From positions 30,396-94,395 of the forward strand of contig NZ_LMFP01000007.1 of assembly GCF_001426885.1 (NCBI RefSeq): a DNA stretch of 64,000 nucleotides. The letters are read 5' to 3'. The notes below the pieces were generated by a model that had not been told where the DNA came from, did not search any database, and saw only the letters and a list, made by a program, of their open reading frames with translations. A program made the translations under genes and the position numbers. Below, in pieces: positions 55,744 to 63,837 of the stretch. Position 1 is the first letter of the stretch; each line of letters opens with the position of its first letter. Origin of the DNA: Pelomonas sp. Root1444. GTDB lineage: Bacteria > Pseudomonadota > Gammaproteobacteria > Burkholderiales > Burkholderiaceae_C.

Positions 55744-56292
55744 ATGAGCACCAGCCTGTGGCCCTGGCTGGCCGTGGCCGGCGCCGGCGCGCTGCATGGG
55801 CTCAACCCGTGCACGGGCTGGGGGCTGGCCGCCCTGTGCGGCCTGCGCACGGGCGATGCGCGGCAGGCGTTGCGCGCGCTGGGGCCCATTGCCATCGGGC
55901 ATGCGGCCTCGGTCGCCGCGGTGGCGCTGAGCGTCGCCATGCTGGGCGGGCCCATGGACGCGCTGGCGCCGTTGGCCGGCTTGGCGGCACTGGGCGCCTT
56001 TGTGCTGTTGCGGTTGAAGCGCTGCGGCGGCATCGCGGCGGGCGCCTTTGCGGCCGCCACGCTGCATGGCAGCGGGTTGATGCTGGTGCCGGCACTGGTG
56101 CCGTTATGCCTGAGCGCGTCGCCGGCCCGCGAGATCACGGCGTCGGGCTCGCTTCTGCTCGCGCTGGCGGCGGTGGTGGTGCACATGACGGCGATGCTGG
56201 CCGTCACTGCAGCCCTCGCGCTGGGCGCGAGCCGCTTCGTTGCCGCGCTGCGCCCACAATGGGCGCACCGCCTGCAGAGCCTTCGCCAATGA
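55744..56292 (+). CDS. Multi-pass membrane protein with GLNPCTGW motif
   Basis: Integral membrane protein of 182 aa with about six helices. HGLNPCTGWGLAAL near residue 18 recalls the Asn-Pro-Cys motif of CcdA/UrvE-like and nickel/cobalt NicO-type permeases. Possibly passes reducing power or a metal. It starts 5 bp after the DUF899 stop and its stop overlaps the next start (ATGA, 56289-56292), so all three are one operon. Confidence 0.7.
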   Translation: MSTSLWPWLAVAGAGALHGLNPCTGWGLAALCGLRTGDARQALRALGPIAIGHAASVAAVALSVAMLGGPMDALAPLAGLAALGAFVLLRLKRCGGIAAGAFAAATLHGSGLMLVPALVPLCLSASPAREITASGSLLLALAAVVVHMTAMLAVTAALALGASRFVAALRPQWAHRLQSLRQ

Positions 56293-56936
56293 CACCGCCG
56301 TCCCACCGCCTCACTGCCGACATCGTCCACAGCGAGGCGCAGTTGCGCGCGCTCATCGGCGAGCCCGCCGCGCTGGCGCGCGCCAAGATCACCGACCGGC
56401 TGAACGCCGTGACGCGCGTGTTCATCGAGCGTTCGCCGTTTGTGTGCCTCGCGACCAGCGATGCGATGGGCCGCTGCGACGTCAGCCCGCGCGGCGACCC
56501 GCCCGGCTTCGTCCGCATCCTGGACGAGCGCACGCTGCTGCTCCCCGAGCGGCCGGGCAACCGCCTGGCCGACTCGCTGCGCAACGTGCTGGCGAACCCA
56601 CAGGTGGGCCTGATCTTCATCGTGCCGGGCGCGACGGACACGTTCCGCGTCAACGGCCGCGCCACGCTGACCACCGACGCCGCGCTGCTCGCACCTTGCG
56701 CGCTGGAAGGCCGCACGCCGGTGCTGGGCCTGCTGGTGGACATCGAGGAGGCCTACACGCAATGCTCAAAGGCGTTCCTGCGGTCCGGCCTGTGGGACCC
56801 GGCGCGCTTCGTCGACCCGTCGGTCCTGCCGACCGGCGGCCAGGTGCACCGCGCCATCCAGGGCGAGGCGTTCGACGCCGCGAAGTACGACACCGAACGC
56901 GCCGAGCGCTACCGCCGGCGCGAAGGCTTCTATTGA
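56289..56936 (+). CDS. Pyridoxamine 5'-phosphate oxidase-like flavin protein (MSMEG_1061-like)
   Basis: Split-barrel protein of 215 aa: FVCLATSDAMGRCDVSPRGDPPGFVRILDERTLLLPERPGNRLADSL (residues about 47-93) is the FMN-binding segment of the PNPOx-like group; EEAYTQCSKAFLRSGLWDP marks the MSMEG_1061/F420- or flavin-dependent subgroup. Probably a redox enzyme acting on small molecules. Translation is coupled to the preceding membrane protein through a 4-base overlap. Confidence 0.88.
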   Translation: MTPPSHRLTADIVHSEAQLRALIGEPAALARAKITDRLNAVTRVFIERSPFVCLATSDAMGRCDVSPRGDPPGFVRILDERTLLLPERPGNRLADSLRNVLANPQVGLIFIVPGATDTFRVNGRATLTTDAALLAPCALEGRTPVLGLLVDIEEAYTQCSKAFLRSGLWDPARFVDPSVLPTGGQVHRAIQGEAFDAAKYDTERAERYRRREGFY

Positions 56937-56952
56937 GCCGGCGCCGCCGGCG

Positions 56953-59900
56953 TCAAGCCACGCCCGCCAGCAACGCCGCATTCCCCCCCGCTGCCGCCGT
57001 ATTGACCGTCAACGTCTGCTCCGCTGCGCAGCGGTAGAGCTGGCGCACATGGCCGGCCGCCGTCACCAGCGGCAGGATGGCACCGGTGCGCGCGGCGAGT
57101 ACCTGGGCCAGCGCGTGGGCGGCGGCCGGGTCGGATGACGCGAGCGCCACGCCCGCCAGCTGCGGCGCGGCGAGCAGGCCGGGCAGGGCCGAGTCGGGCA
57201 GCAGCGTCAGCGCATTGACCGGCAGGCCGGCGCGCAGCAGCGCCTGGCGGGCGCGTTCGTCGCCGCCCAGCCAGATGGCGCTGTTGCCGGCCAGCAGCGC
57301 GCTGACGACCGCCGCGAGGCCGGCGTCGCCGCGCCCCAGCACGGCGAAGACGCCGCGGGCGTGGTGGCGCAGCGTGTTGCTTTCGCCGGTGGGGCCGGGC
57401 AGGACGACGTCGTCGAACCGCGTGTGCGCGGCCGGGAAGAGGCTGCGCAGCGCCAGCGCCGCGGGCGCGTCCAGCGTGTCGGCGGCGCGGCGCAGCGTGG
57501 CGATGCGGTCGGCCAGCGGTGTGGCGCGCCACGCCGGGTCGGCGGCCACGGCCAGCGCGTCGGCGGGGCCGTCTAGAACCAGCGGCGGCGCGGGCGCGTC
57601 CAGCACCGGCTCGGCGCAGAAGCGGCGCAGGTAGTCGGGGCCGCCGGCCTTGGGGCCGGTGCCGGACAGGCATTCGCCACCGAACGGCTGCACGCCCACC
57701 ACCGCGCCGATGATGTTGCGATTGACGTAGACGTTGCCGATGCGGGCCTCGTCGGCCAGGCGCTGGGCGCGGCTGTCGATGCGGGTCTGGATGCCGAGCG
57801 TCAGGCCATAGCCCAGCGCGTTGATGTCCTGGATGACCTCGTCGACCGGTGCGTCGAAGCGCACGACATGCAGCACCGGGCCGAAGATCTCCTCGCGCAG
57901 GTGCTGCACGGTGGGCAGCTCGAAGGCGACGGGGCGGATCTGACGCGGCATGGCCTCCGCGACGGGCGCCTCGGCGATGAGCTTGGCCTCGCGCTTGAGG
58001 CGCTCGACATGGCGGCTGATGCCGGCATGCGCCTCGTCGTCGATGACGGGGCCGACGTCGGTCGCCAGGTTGGCCGGCTGGCCGACATGCAGCTGCGAAA
58101 GCGCCCCGCGAAGCATCTCGACGACACCCTCGGCGATGCTGGACTGCACGCACAGCAACCTCAATGCCGAGCAGCGCTGGCCGGCGGAGCGGAAGGCCGA
58201 TTGCACGACGGCGTCGATGACCTGTTCGGGCAGCGCCGTCGAGTCCACCACCATCGCGTTCAGGCCCCCCGTTTCGGCGATGAGGGGAATCGGCGAATTG
58301 GGTTTCGCGGCCAGCGCCTTGTTGATGATCTGCGCCACCGCCGTGGAGCCGGTGAAGCAGACGCCGGCCGTGTGCGCATGGGCCACGAGGCCGGCGCCGA
58401 CCGTCTCGCCGGGGCCGTGCAGCAGCGCAAGCGCGTCGGCCGGCACGCCGGCCTGGTGCAGCAGCTCGACGAACTTCAGCGCAACGAACGGCGTCTGCTC
58501 GGCGGGCTTGGCGGCGACGGCATTGCCGGCCACCAACGCGGCGACCACCTGGCCCGCGAAGATGGCCAGCGGGAAGTTCCACGGGCTGATGCAGACGAAG
58601 ACGCCGCGGCCTTGCATCGCTTCAACATCGGCTTCGCCCTGGTCCGCGTAATAACGCAGGAAGTCCACGGCTTCGCGCACCTCGGCGACGCAGTCGGCCT
58701 GCGTCTTGAAGGCCTCCTTGACCAGCAGCGCGCAGAACTCGGGCAGGCGGGCGTCGAGGTCGTCGGCGGCGCGGCGCAGGATGGCGGCGCGGACGGGCAC
58801 CGCGCGGGCGTTCCAGCCCGCAAAGCCGGCATGCAGGCGCTGCATCGCGGCGTCGACTTCCGAACCCGTGGCCTCGGGCACCGCGCGCACCGCCACGCTG
58901 GCCAGCGCAGCCTGCAGCGGCGCGCGCTGGGCGGGTGCGGTCAGGTCGGCGCCGGTGGAATTGGCGCGGCCACGGCCTTGTTCATCGAAGTAGAGCGCCG
59001 GCGGCAGCGGCAGCGCGCTCGTGCCGCGCACCTCCAGCAGCGGCGAGCCCAGCAGCTCGGGCACCTGCACGCTGGGGTCGGCCAGCTGGTGCACGAAAGA
59101 CGAGTTGGCGCCGTTCTCCAGCAGGCGCCGCACCAGGTAGGCCAGCAGGTCGCGGTGCTCGCCGACCGGCGCGTAGACGCGGCAGGGGATGGTGCCGTCC
59201 TTCAGCACCTCGCGGTAGACGCCTTCGCCCATGCCATGCAGGCGCTGCATCTCGAACTGCGCGCCGGTGGCGCGGGCCATCTGCACGATGGCGGCGATGG
59301 TGCCGGCGTTGTGCGTGGCGAACTGCGGGTAGATGACGTCGGCATGCTGGATCAGCGCGCGGGCGCAGGCCAGGTAGCTCACGTCGGTGTGCTGCTTGTG
59401 CGTGAACACGGGGTAGTGCGACAGGCCCAGCTCCTGAGCGCGCTTGATCTCGCCGTCCCAGTAGGCGCCCTTGACCAGCCGCACCATGAAGCGCAGGCCG
59501 TGCTTGCGCGCGATCGCGGCCACTTCGTCGACGACCGCCAGCGCGCGCGTCTGGTAGGCCTGCACCGCCAGGCCGAAGCCGCGCCATTGCGGGTAGACGA
59601 TGGCGATCTTGGCGGCCAGCGTGTCCAGCACGTCCAGCGACAGCTCCAGGCGGTCGACCTCCTCGGCGTCGATGGTCAGGTTGATGTTGGCGTTGGCGGC
59701 CAGCTCGATCAGCTCCCACACGCGCGGCAGCAGCTCCGCGAAGACGCGCTCGCGCTGCAGCACCTCGTAGCGGCTGAACAGTGCGCTGAGCTTGATGGAG
59801 ATGCCGTCCGACGCCTCCGGAGAGTCCGCACGGTGGCCGGCGGCGATGGCCTTGATGGCGCCGAGGTAGGCGGCCTGGTAGCGGCGTGCGTCGCTCTCGG

Positions 59901-60507
59901 TGCGGGCGCCTTCGCCCAGCATGTCGTAGCTGAACCTGAGATTCTTCTGCGCCTTGCGGGCGTCGTCCGCCTCGCTCATCGCCTCGCCGATGTTGCGGCC
60001 CAGCACGAACTGCCGGCCCAGCAGCTGGATGGCGCGCACGGTGGCCGCCACCACGGTCTGCGCGCCCAGGCGCTTGAACAGGCCGCCGTCGTCCTCCGCC
60101 CCCGGCAGGAAGCGCTTGGACATGGAGATGGCCGAGGCCGACAGCGCGGCCAGCATCTTGTGCGGGCTGCCCTCGCTGGCGCCGTCGAAGTCGGCACGGC
60201 CCAGCTGGTCGGCCGTCAGTGCGATGGCGGTGGGCGCGTCCGGCACGCGCAGCAGCGCCTCGGCCAGGCGCATCAAGGCCAGGCCCTCGGCGCTGGTGAT
60301 GGGGTATTCGCGCAGCAGCGACTCCATCGCCCAGAACGGCGCCGGGTTCCTGCGCACCTGCTCCACCCAGGGCGCGGCCATCGCGATGACGCCTCGCCAG
60401 TCCAGCGCGCTGCCGACGCGCTCGACCAGCGCCTGCACGACGCCGGCCTCCGCGCGATAGGGGTCCGGCAGGCGGGGCTGTTCGGGCGGGGCGACAAAGG
60501 CTGGCAT
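56953..60507 (-). CDS. putA: Bifunctional proline dehydrogenase/P5C dehydrogenase PutA
   Basis: Enzyme of 1184 aa that oxidises proline to glutamate. The N-terminal FAD-linked PRODH barrel has SIKLSALFSRYE and RLVKGAYWDGEIKRAQ; the middle ALDH domain has the NAD site WNFPLAIFAGQVVAAL, catalytic Glu in IAETGGLNA and Cys in SAGQRCSALRLL. A degenerate ALDH-like tail covers the last about 200 residues. The N-terminus lacks a ribbon-helix-helix DNA-binding domain, so it is not an autorepressor; the divergent Lrp-type protein is the likely regulator. AGGAG is 6 bp before the ATG at 60507. Type B PutA length fits. Confidence 0.95.
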   Translation of the reverse strand: MPAFVAPPEQPRLPDPYRAEAGVVQALVERVGSALDWRGVIAMAAPWVEQVRRNPAPFWAMESLLREYPITSAEGLALMRLAEALLRVPDAPTAIALTADQLGRADFDGASEGSPHKMLAALSASAISMSKRFLPGAEDDGGLFKRLGAQTVVAATVRAIQLLGRQFVLGRNIGEAMSEADDARKAQKNLRFSYDMLGEGARTESDARRYQAAYLGAIKAIAAGHRADSPEASDGISIKLSALFSRYEVLQRERVFAELLPRVWELIELAANANINLTIDAEEVDRLELSLDVLDTLAAKIAIVYPQWRGFGLAVQAYQTRALAVVDEVAAIARKHGLRFMVRLVKGAYWDGEIKRAQELGLSHYPVFTHKQHTDVSYLACARALIQHADVIYPQFATHNAGTIAAIVQMARATGAQFEMQRLHGMGEGVYREVLKDGTIPCRVYAPVGEHRDLLAYLVRRLLENGANSSFVHQLADPSVQVPELLGSPLLEVRGTSALPLPPALYFDEQGRGRANSTGADLTAPAQRAPLQAALASVAVRAVPEATGSEVDAAMQRLHAGFAGWNARAVPVRAAILRRAADDLDARLPEFCALLVKEAFKTQADCVAEVREAVDFLRYYADQGEADVEAMQGRGVFVCISPWNFPLAIFAGQVVAALVAGNAVAAKPAEQTPFVALKFVELLHQAGVPADALALLHGPGETVGAGLVAHAHTAGVCFTGSTAVAQIINKALAAKPNSPIPLIAETGGLNAMVVDSTALPEQVIDAVVQSAFRSAGQRCSALRLLCVQSSIAEGVVEMLRGALSQLHVGQPANLATDVGPVIDDEAHAGISRHVERLKREAKLIAEAPVAEAMPRQIRPVAFELPTVQHLREEIFGPVLHVVRFDAPVDEVIQDINALGYGLTLGIQTRIDSRAQRLADEARIGNVYVNRNIIGAVVGVQPFGGECLSGTGPKAGGPDYLRRFCAEPVLDAPAPPLVLDGPADALAVAADPAWRATPLADRIATLRRAADTLDAPAALALRSLFPAAHTRFDDVVLPGPTGESNTLRHHARGVFAVLGRGDAGLAAVVSALLAGNSAIWLGGDERARQALLRAGLPVNALTLLPDSALPGLLAAPQLAGVALASSDPAAAHALAQVLAARTGAILPLVTAAGHVRQLYRCAAEQTLTVNTAAAGGNAALLAGVA

Positions 60508-60549
60508 GGCGGGCTCCTGGTGAGATCCTGCAATGTATTGAAGCGGCTC

Positions 60550-60565
60550 TTGGATTAAATTCCAA
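60550..60565 (+). promoter_or_regulatory. Candidate Lrp-type binding site between putA and its regulator gene
   Basis: TTGGATTAAATTCCAA, an AT-rich dyad with 5-bp arms TTGGA / TCCAA, in the 88-bp divergent promoter region. It matches the AT-rich dyad form of Lrp/PutR sites and sits over the putA start region. Confidence 0.45.
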
Positions 60566-60595
60566 CAATCACAAGAACGGCCGACGAAAATCCAT

Positions 60596-61066
60596 ATGAG
60601 CGAGGAACCCAGGTTGGACAAGATCGACGAACGCATCTTGCGCGCGCTGCAGGCGGATGGGCGCATCTCCAACCTCAAGCTGGCCGAGACGGTGCACCTG
60701 TCGCCCACCGCCGTGCTGGAGCGCGTGAAGCGCCTGACCCGCGAGGGCTACATCCTGGGCTACGAGGCGCGGCTGAACCCGGCCAAGCTGGGCGCGGCGA
60801 TGCTGGTCTTCATCGAAGTGCACCTGGACCGCACGGTGCAGGACGTGATGGACACCTTCAAGGCCGCCGTCCAGGCCCGCCCGGAAATCCTGGAGTGCCA
60901 CCTGGTGGCCGGTGGCTTCGACTACCTGCTGAAGACGCGGGTGCGCGACATGGGCGCCTATCGGGAGTTCATCGGCAGCGTGATCTGGACGCTGCCCGGG
61001 GTGCGCGAGACGCGGACCTATGCCGTCATGGAAGAGGTCAAGGCCACGAACGCTTTGCCTATCTGA
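60596..61066 (+). CDS. Lrp/AsnC-family transcriptional regulator (probable PutR)
   Basis: Feast/famine regulator of 156 aa. The N-terminal HTH is DERILRALQADGRISNLKLAETVHLSPTAVLERVKRLTREG (split here: residues 9-50). A RAM ligand domain follows (LGAAMLVFIEVHLDRT; ending TYAVMEEVKATNALPI). It is divergent from putA, the arrangement of PutR, the proline-responsive activator of putA in many proteobacteria. It probably binds the dyad at 60550-60565. Confidence 0.92.
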   Translation: MSEEPRLDKIDERILRALQADGRISNLKLAETVHLSPTAVLERVKRLTREGYILGYEARLNPAKLGAAMLVFIEVHLDRTVQDVMDTFKAAVQARPEILECHLVAGGFDYLLKTRVRDMGAYREFIGSVIWTLPGVRETRTYAVMEEVKATNALPI

Positions 61067-61127
61067 GGGTGGCACGACGCCTGCCCTAGTGTCAGCATCG
61101 CGCGATGTCCGCGTCGAAAGGAACGTC

Positions 61128-61529
61128 ATGCAGGTACGGATAGAGACCGACAACCATGTGGAAGGCCACGAGAAGCTGATCGAGCATGTCGAGGGCGTGA
61201 TCCGCGACGCGGTGGACCACCACAAGGAGCGTGTGACGCATGTGGAGGCACACCTGGGCGACGTCAACGGCAGCGCGAAATCGGGCGCCGCCGACATGCG
61301 CTGCATGCTGGAGGCGCGCGTGGCGGGGCTGAAGAACATGGCGGTCACGCACCAGGCCGAGAGCCTGCACCTGGCCATCGAGGGCGCCGCCGACAAGCTG
61401 ACCAAGGCGCTCGACTCCGCGCTCGGCAAGGAAATGGACCGTCAGCGGCGCCATCCGGGCACCGGTGAACTCAGTGCGGATGCGACGCGGGCCGAGGACG
61501 AAGAGGAGGCGCCGCCGTCGCCGCCTTGA
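61128..61529 (+). CDS. HPF/RaiA-like ribosome-associated protein
   Basis: Protein of 133 aa of the ribosome hibernation factor/sigma-54 modulation fold: MQVRIETDNHVEGHEKLIEHVEGVIRDAV, RVTHVEAHLGDVNGSAKSGAADMRCMLEAR and a basic KLTKALDSALGKEMDRQRR. The C-terminal tail is acidic. It is a variant that is more divergent than true HPF; such paralogues occur as stress proteins. The 3' 59 bp overlap the convergent uracil-DNA glycosylase-like gene. Confidence 0.75.
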   Translation: MQVRIETDNHVEGHEKLIEHVEGVIRDAVDHHKERVTHVEAHLGDVNGSAKSGAADMRCMLEARVAGLKNMAVTHQAESLHLAIEGAADKLTKALDSALGKEMDRQRRHPGTGELSADATRAEDEEEAPPSPP

Positions 61530-62103
61530 ACGCGTCGGCCACGGCCTCACGCAATGCGGGCAGCACCTCCGCCTCGAACCACGGCCGCTGCTTCAGCCAG
61601 CGCTGGTTGCGCGGGCTGGGGTGGGGCAGCGGCAGCAGGCCGCGTGCCAAGCCGTCCTGCCAGCCGGACACCAGCGCGTCGACCGGCGCATTGCTGCCCA
61701 GGTGCCCGGCGAGCGCATGCTGGCCGATGGCCAGGGTCAGCTTCACGTTCGGCAGCGCGTCCAGCACGCGGCGGCGCCACCGCGTCGCGCATTCGGGCCG
61801 CGGCGGCAGGTCGCCCGACGCGCCGGTGCCGGGGAAGCACAGGCCCATGGGCAGGATGGCGAAGCAGGCCGGGTCGTAGAACTGCTCGGGCGTGACGCCC
61901 AGCCAGGCGCGCAGGCGGTCACCGCTGACGTCGTCGAACGGCCGGCCCTTGGCATGCGTGACGCGCCCAGGCGCCTGGCCGGCGATCAGGATGGGCGCGC
62001 GTCGGTCGAGCTGGAAGATGGGCCGCGCGCCGAGCGGCAGCGCCGGCTCGCAATGCGTGCAGGCGCGCAGTTCGGGCAGCAGCCGCGCCAGCGCCGTGGC
62101 CAT
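61471..62103 (-). CDS. Uracil-DNA glycosylase-family protein
   Basis: DNA repair enzyme candidate of 210 aa. Motif A is PILIAGQAPGRVTHAKGRPFDD (residues about 36-57), motif B is PLPHPSPRNQRWLKQ near 167, which match the UDG superfamily. An N-terminal CTHC pair is present, but the second pair of the Fe-S cluster of family 4 is missing. The longer upstream frame belongs to the dienelactone hydrolase region. The ATG at 62103 overlaps the hydrolase stop (TGATG-type), so the genes are coupled. The last 59 bp overlap HPF. Confidence 0.8.
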   Translation of the reverse strand: MATALARLLPELRACTHCEPALPLGARPIFQLDRRAPILIAGQAPGRVTHAKGRPFDDVSGDRLRAWLGVTPEQFYDPACFAILPMGLCFPGTGASGDLPPRPECATRWRRRVLDALPNVKLTLAIGQHALAGHLGSNAPVDALVSGWQDGLARGLLPLPHPSPRNQRWLKQRPWFEAEVLPALREAVADAFKAATAAPPLRPRPASHPH

Positions 62104-62798
62104 CAGCCAAGGTGCTGGCCGAAGAAGCGCATCGCCCGGTCCCAGGCCTGCTGCGCCCAGGCGGCGTCGTACTGCGTCTGCGGGATGCGCCCCGCGCCCT
62201 GCGCCGTCTCGTTGGCAAACGCATGACGGGCCAGGTAGCGGTGGCCTTCGTAGCTGGCGCCGGCTTCCTTCAGCCTGGCTTCCAGCGCGTCGACCTGGTC
62301 GATGGCGAAGAACTCGTCCTGCGTGGCCCAGTGCGCCTGCACCGGCAGCTTCAGCCTGGCGGCGTCGATGGCCTTGAGCGGCGGCATGCCGTACCAGACG
62401 ACGGCCGCATCGGCCTCGGGGGACTGCTGCGCCGCCAGCCACGTCAGCGCGCCGCCCATGCAGTAGCCGGTGATGCCGACCTTGCCGCTGCCCAGCCCCA
62501 AAGCCTTGAGGTGCAGCAGCGCACCGCGGATGTCCTGCGCGGCAGCGTCGGCGAAGTCGAGGTCGCCCTTCAGGTGCTCGGCCTCCTCGGCCTCGACGGT
62601 GCTCTTGCCGCGGTAGAGATCGGGCACCAGCGCCGTGAAGCCCGCGCTTGCGAAACGCTCGGCGACGCCACGGATCTGGTCGTTCACGCCCCACCACTCC
62701 TGGATGACGACGACCGCGCCAAGCGGCTCGGCGGCTTCGGCCAGGTGGCCGCTGACGGACGCGCCATCGGGGCGCTGGAACTGGATGCGCTGGCTCAT
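62103..62798 (-). CDS. Dienelactone hydrolase-family protein
   Basis: Alpha/beta hydrolase of 231 aa with a Cys nucleophile: GKVGITGYCMGGALTW (Cys near 116), the Asp/His partners around THWATQDEFFAID and RHAFAN. This is the classic dienelactone hydrolase fold (VIQEWWGVNDQIRGVAERFASAGF near the N-terminus). Possible role is cleavage of lactone intermediates in aromatic degradation or of a related ester. Operon with the UDG-like gene, sharing the start/stop overlap. Confidence 0.92.
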   Translation of the reverse strand: MSQRIQFQRPDGASVSGHLAEAAEPLGAVVVIQEWWGVNDQIRGVAERFASAGFTALVPDLYRGKSTVEAEEAEHLKGDLDFADAAAQDIRGALLHLKALGLGSGKVGITGYCMGGALTWLAAQQSPEADAAVVWYGMPPLKAIDAARLKLPVQAHWATQDEFFAIDQVDALEARLKEAGASYEGHRYLARHAFANETAQGAGRIPQTQYDAAWAQQAWDRAMRFFGQHLG

Positions 62799-62926
62799 GG
62801 GGGTCTTTCGGTTGCGAAGACGCACAGGCTAGCGCAACGCTTTTCAGCGCAGTGATTCCAGACGTTGCAGCAGGACTGACGGGTATTCCCACGGGCGGCG
62901 ACAATGGCGGCTCGCCGCACCCCACC

Positions 62927-63541
62927 ATGAAGATCGAACGCATCGTTTCCACCCGCCTGCCCACGCCCTATGGCGAGTTCGCCATCCACGGCTTCCGTGA
63001 GGGCGACAGCGGCCAGGAGCACGTCGTGCTGAGCCTGGGGGACCTGGCGGGCCAGCCCGGCGACGAGCCGCCGCTGGTGCGCGTGCATTCCGAATGCATG
63101 ACGGGCGAGGTGTTCGGCTCGCTGCGCTGCGACTGCCGGCCGCAGCTGGAGAGCGCGATGAAGCGCATCGCCGCCCAGGGCCGCGGCGCCATCGTCTACA
63201 TGCGCGGCCACGAGGGTCGCGGCATCGGCCTGGTGCAGAAGCTGCGCGCCTACGCCGAGCAGGACGCCGGCGCCGACACCATCCAGGCCAACGCCCAGCT
63301 CGGCCTTCCCATCGACGCGCGCCGCTACGACGCCGCGGCCTGCATGCTGCGGGCGCTCGGCGTGAACCGCATCCGGCTGCTGACCAACAACCCGCTGAAG
63401 ATGGCGGCGCTGGCCGAGTTCGGCATCGAGGTGGTGCAACGCGAGGCGTCGCTGACCGCGCCGGGGCCGGACAACGAGCGCTACCTGCGCACCAAGGCCG
63501 ACCAGATGGGTCATCACGACCTGGGGCATTTGTTCGAGTAG
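62927..63541 (+). CDS. ribA: GTP cyclohydrolase II
   Basis: First enzyme of riboflavin synthesis, 204 aa, converts GTP to the 2,5-diamino-pyrimidine product. Zinc-binding CMTGEVFGSLRCDC is near residues 57-70; GHEGRGIGLVQKLRAY and NPLKMAALAEFGIEVV are conserved. It is the stand-alone RibA, not the RibBA fusion. No FMN riboswitch was seen upstream. Downstream the sequence changes to repeats and an attC-like site. Confidence 0.95.
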   Translation: MKIERIVSTRLPTPYGEFAIHGFREGDSGQEHVVLSLGDLAGQPGDEPPLVRVHSECMTGEVFGSLRCDCRPQLESAMKRIAAQGRGAIVYMRGHEGRGIGLVQKLRAYAEQDAGADTIQANAQLGLPIDARRYDAAACMLRALGVNRIRLLTNNPLKMAALAEFGIEVVQREASLTAPGPDNERYLRTKADQMGHHDLGHLFE

Positions 63542-63555
63542 GAGGTGCCGACGAT

Positions 63556-63684
63556 CAAAGTTTCGAACTAGGTTCATAGTGAACCCGGGCTGCTTGAAGC
63601 GACCAAACCAACGGCAAAGTTTCGAACTTGAGGCCCTCGTGGGCCTCGGCGGTTCGCTCGGTGCGAGGTCAAAGTATTGAACTT
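63556..63684 (+). repeat. Three 15-bp repeats and hairpins downstream of ribA
   Basis: CAAAGTTTCGAACTA (63556-63570), CAAAGTTTCGAACTT (63615-63629) and CAAAGTATTGAACTT (63670-63684), spaced 59 and 55 bp. The core is near-palindromic. Two hairpins lie among them: GGTTCA-TAG-TGAACC (63571-63585) and GAGGCCC-TCGT-GGGCCTC (63630-63647). They may be binding sites or remnants of an integration zone next to the attC-like site. Confidence 0.6.
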
Positions 63685-63745
63685 TTCCCGCGGGAAACGG
63701 CTACCTGAACGCAGCGGCCCGTGTGAAGTAGCTGGCGACGAGCGC

Positions 63746-63815
63746 TCTCAACGTTGAAGCTGAGCCGCGAGCGGCGGCTTGCCGACGCGAGTCGGCTCGA
63801 GCGAATGGTTAGGGC
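63746..63815 (-). other. attC-like integron recombination site
   Basis: On the minus strand the site starts CCTAAC (R'' end), continues CATTCGCTCGAGCCGAC, a close match to the conserved L'' side of attC (ATTCGTTCAAGCCGA), then a GC-rich imperfect stem, CGCGGCTCAGCTTCAACG (L' side) and GTTGAG (R' side). The total is about 70 bp, within the normal attC range, and the L'' and L' sides pair with the extra-helical bases expected of attC. It follows the stop of the minus-strand cassette gene by about 22 bp. The exact R' and R'' bases deviate at one position each. Confidence 0.65.
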
Positions 63816-63837
63816 CTGCCTCTCAGCACGTCCAATC

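Noticed and set aside
56966-60558. Long frames in other phases over putA, including one of 896 codons
   Set aside because: Mirror frames of a high-GC gene; only the minus-strand PutA frame carries catalytic motifs.
63571-63647. Rho-independent terminator of ribA
   Set aside because: The hairpins at 63571-63585 and 63630-63647 have no T-run, and the nearer one has only a six-pair stem.
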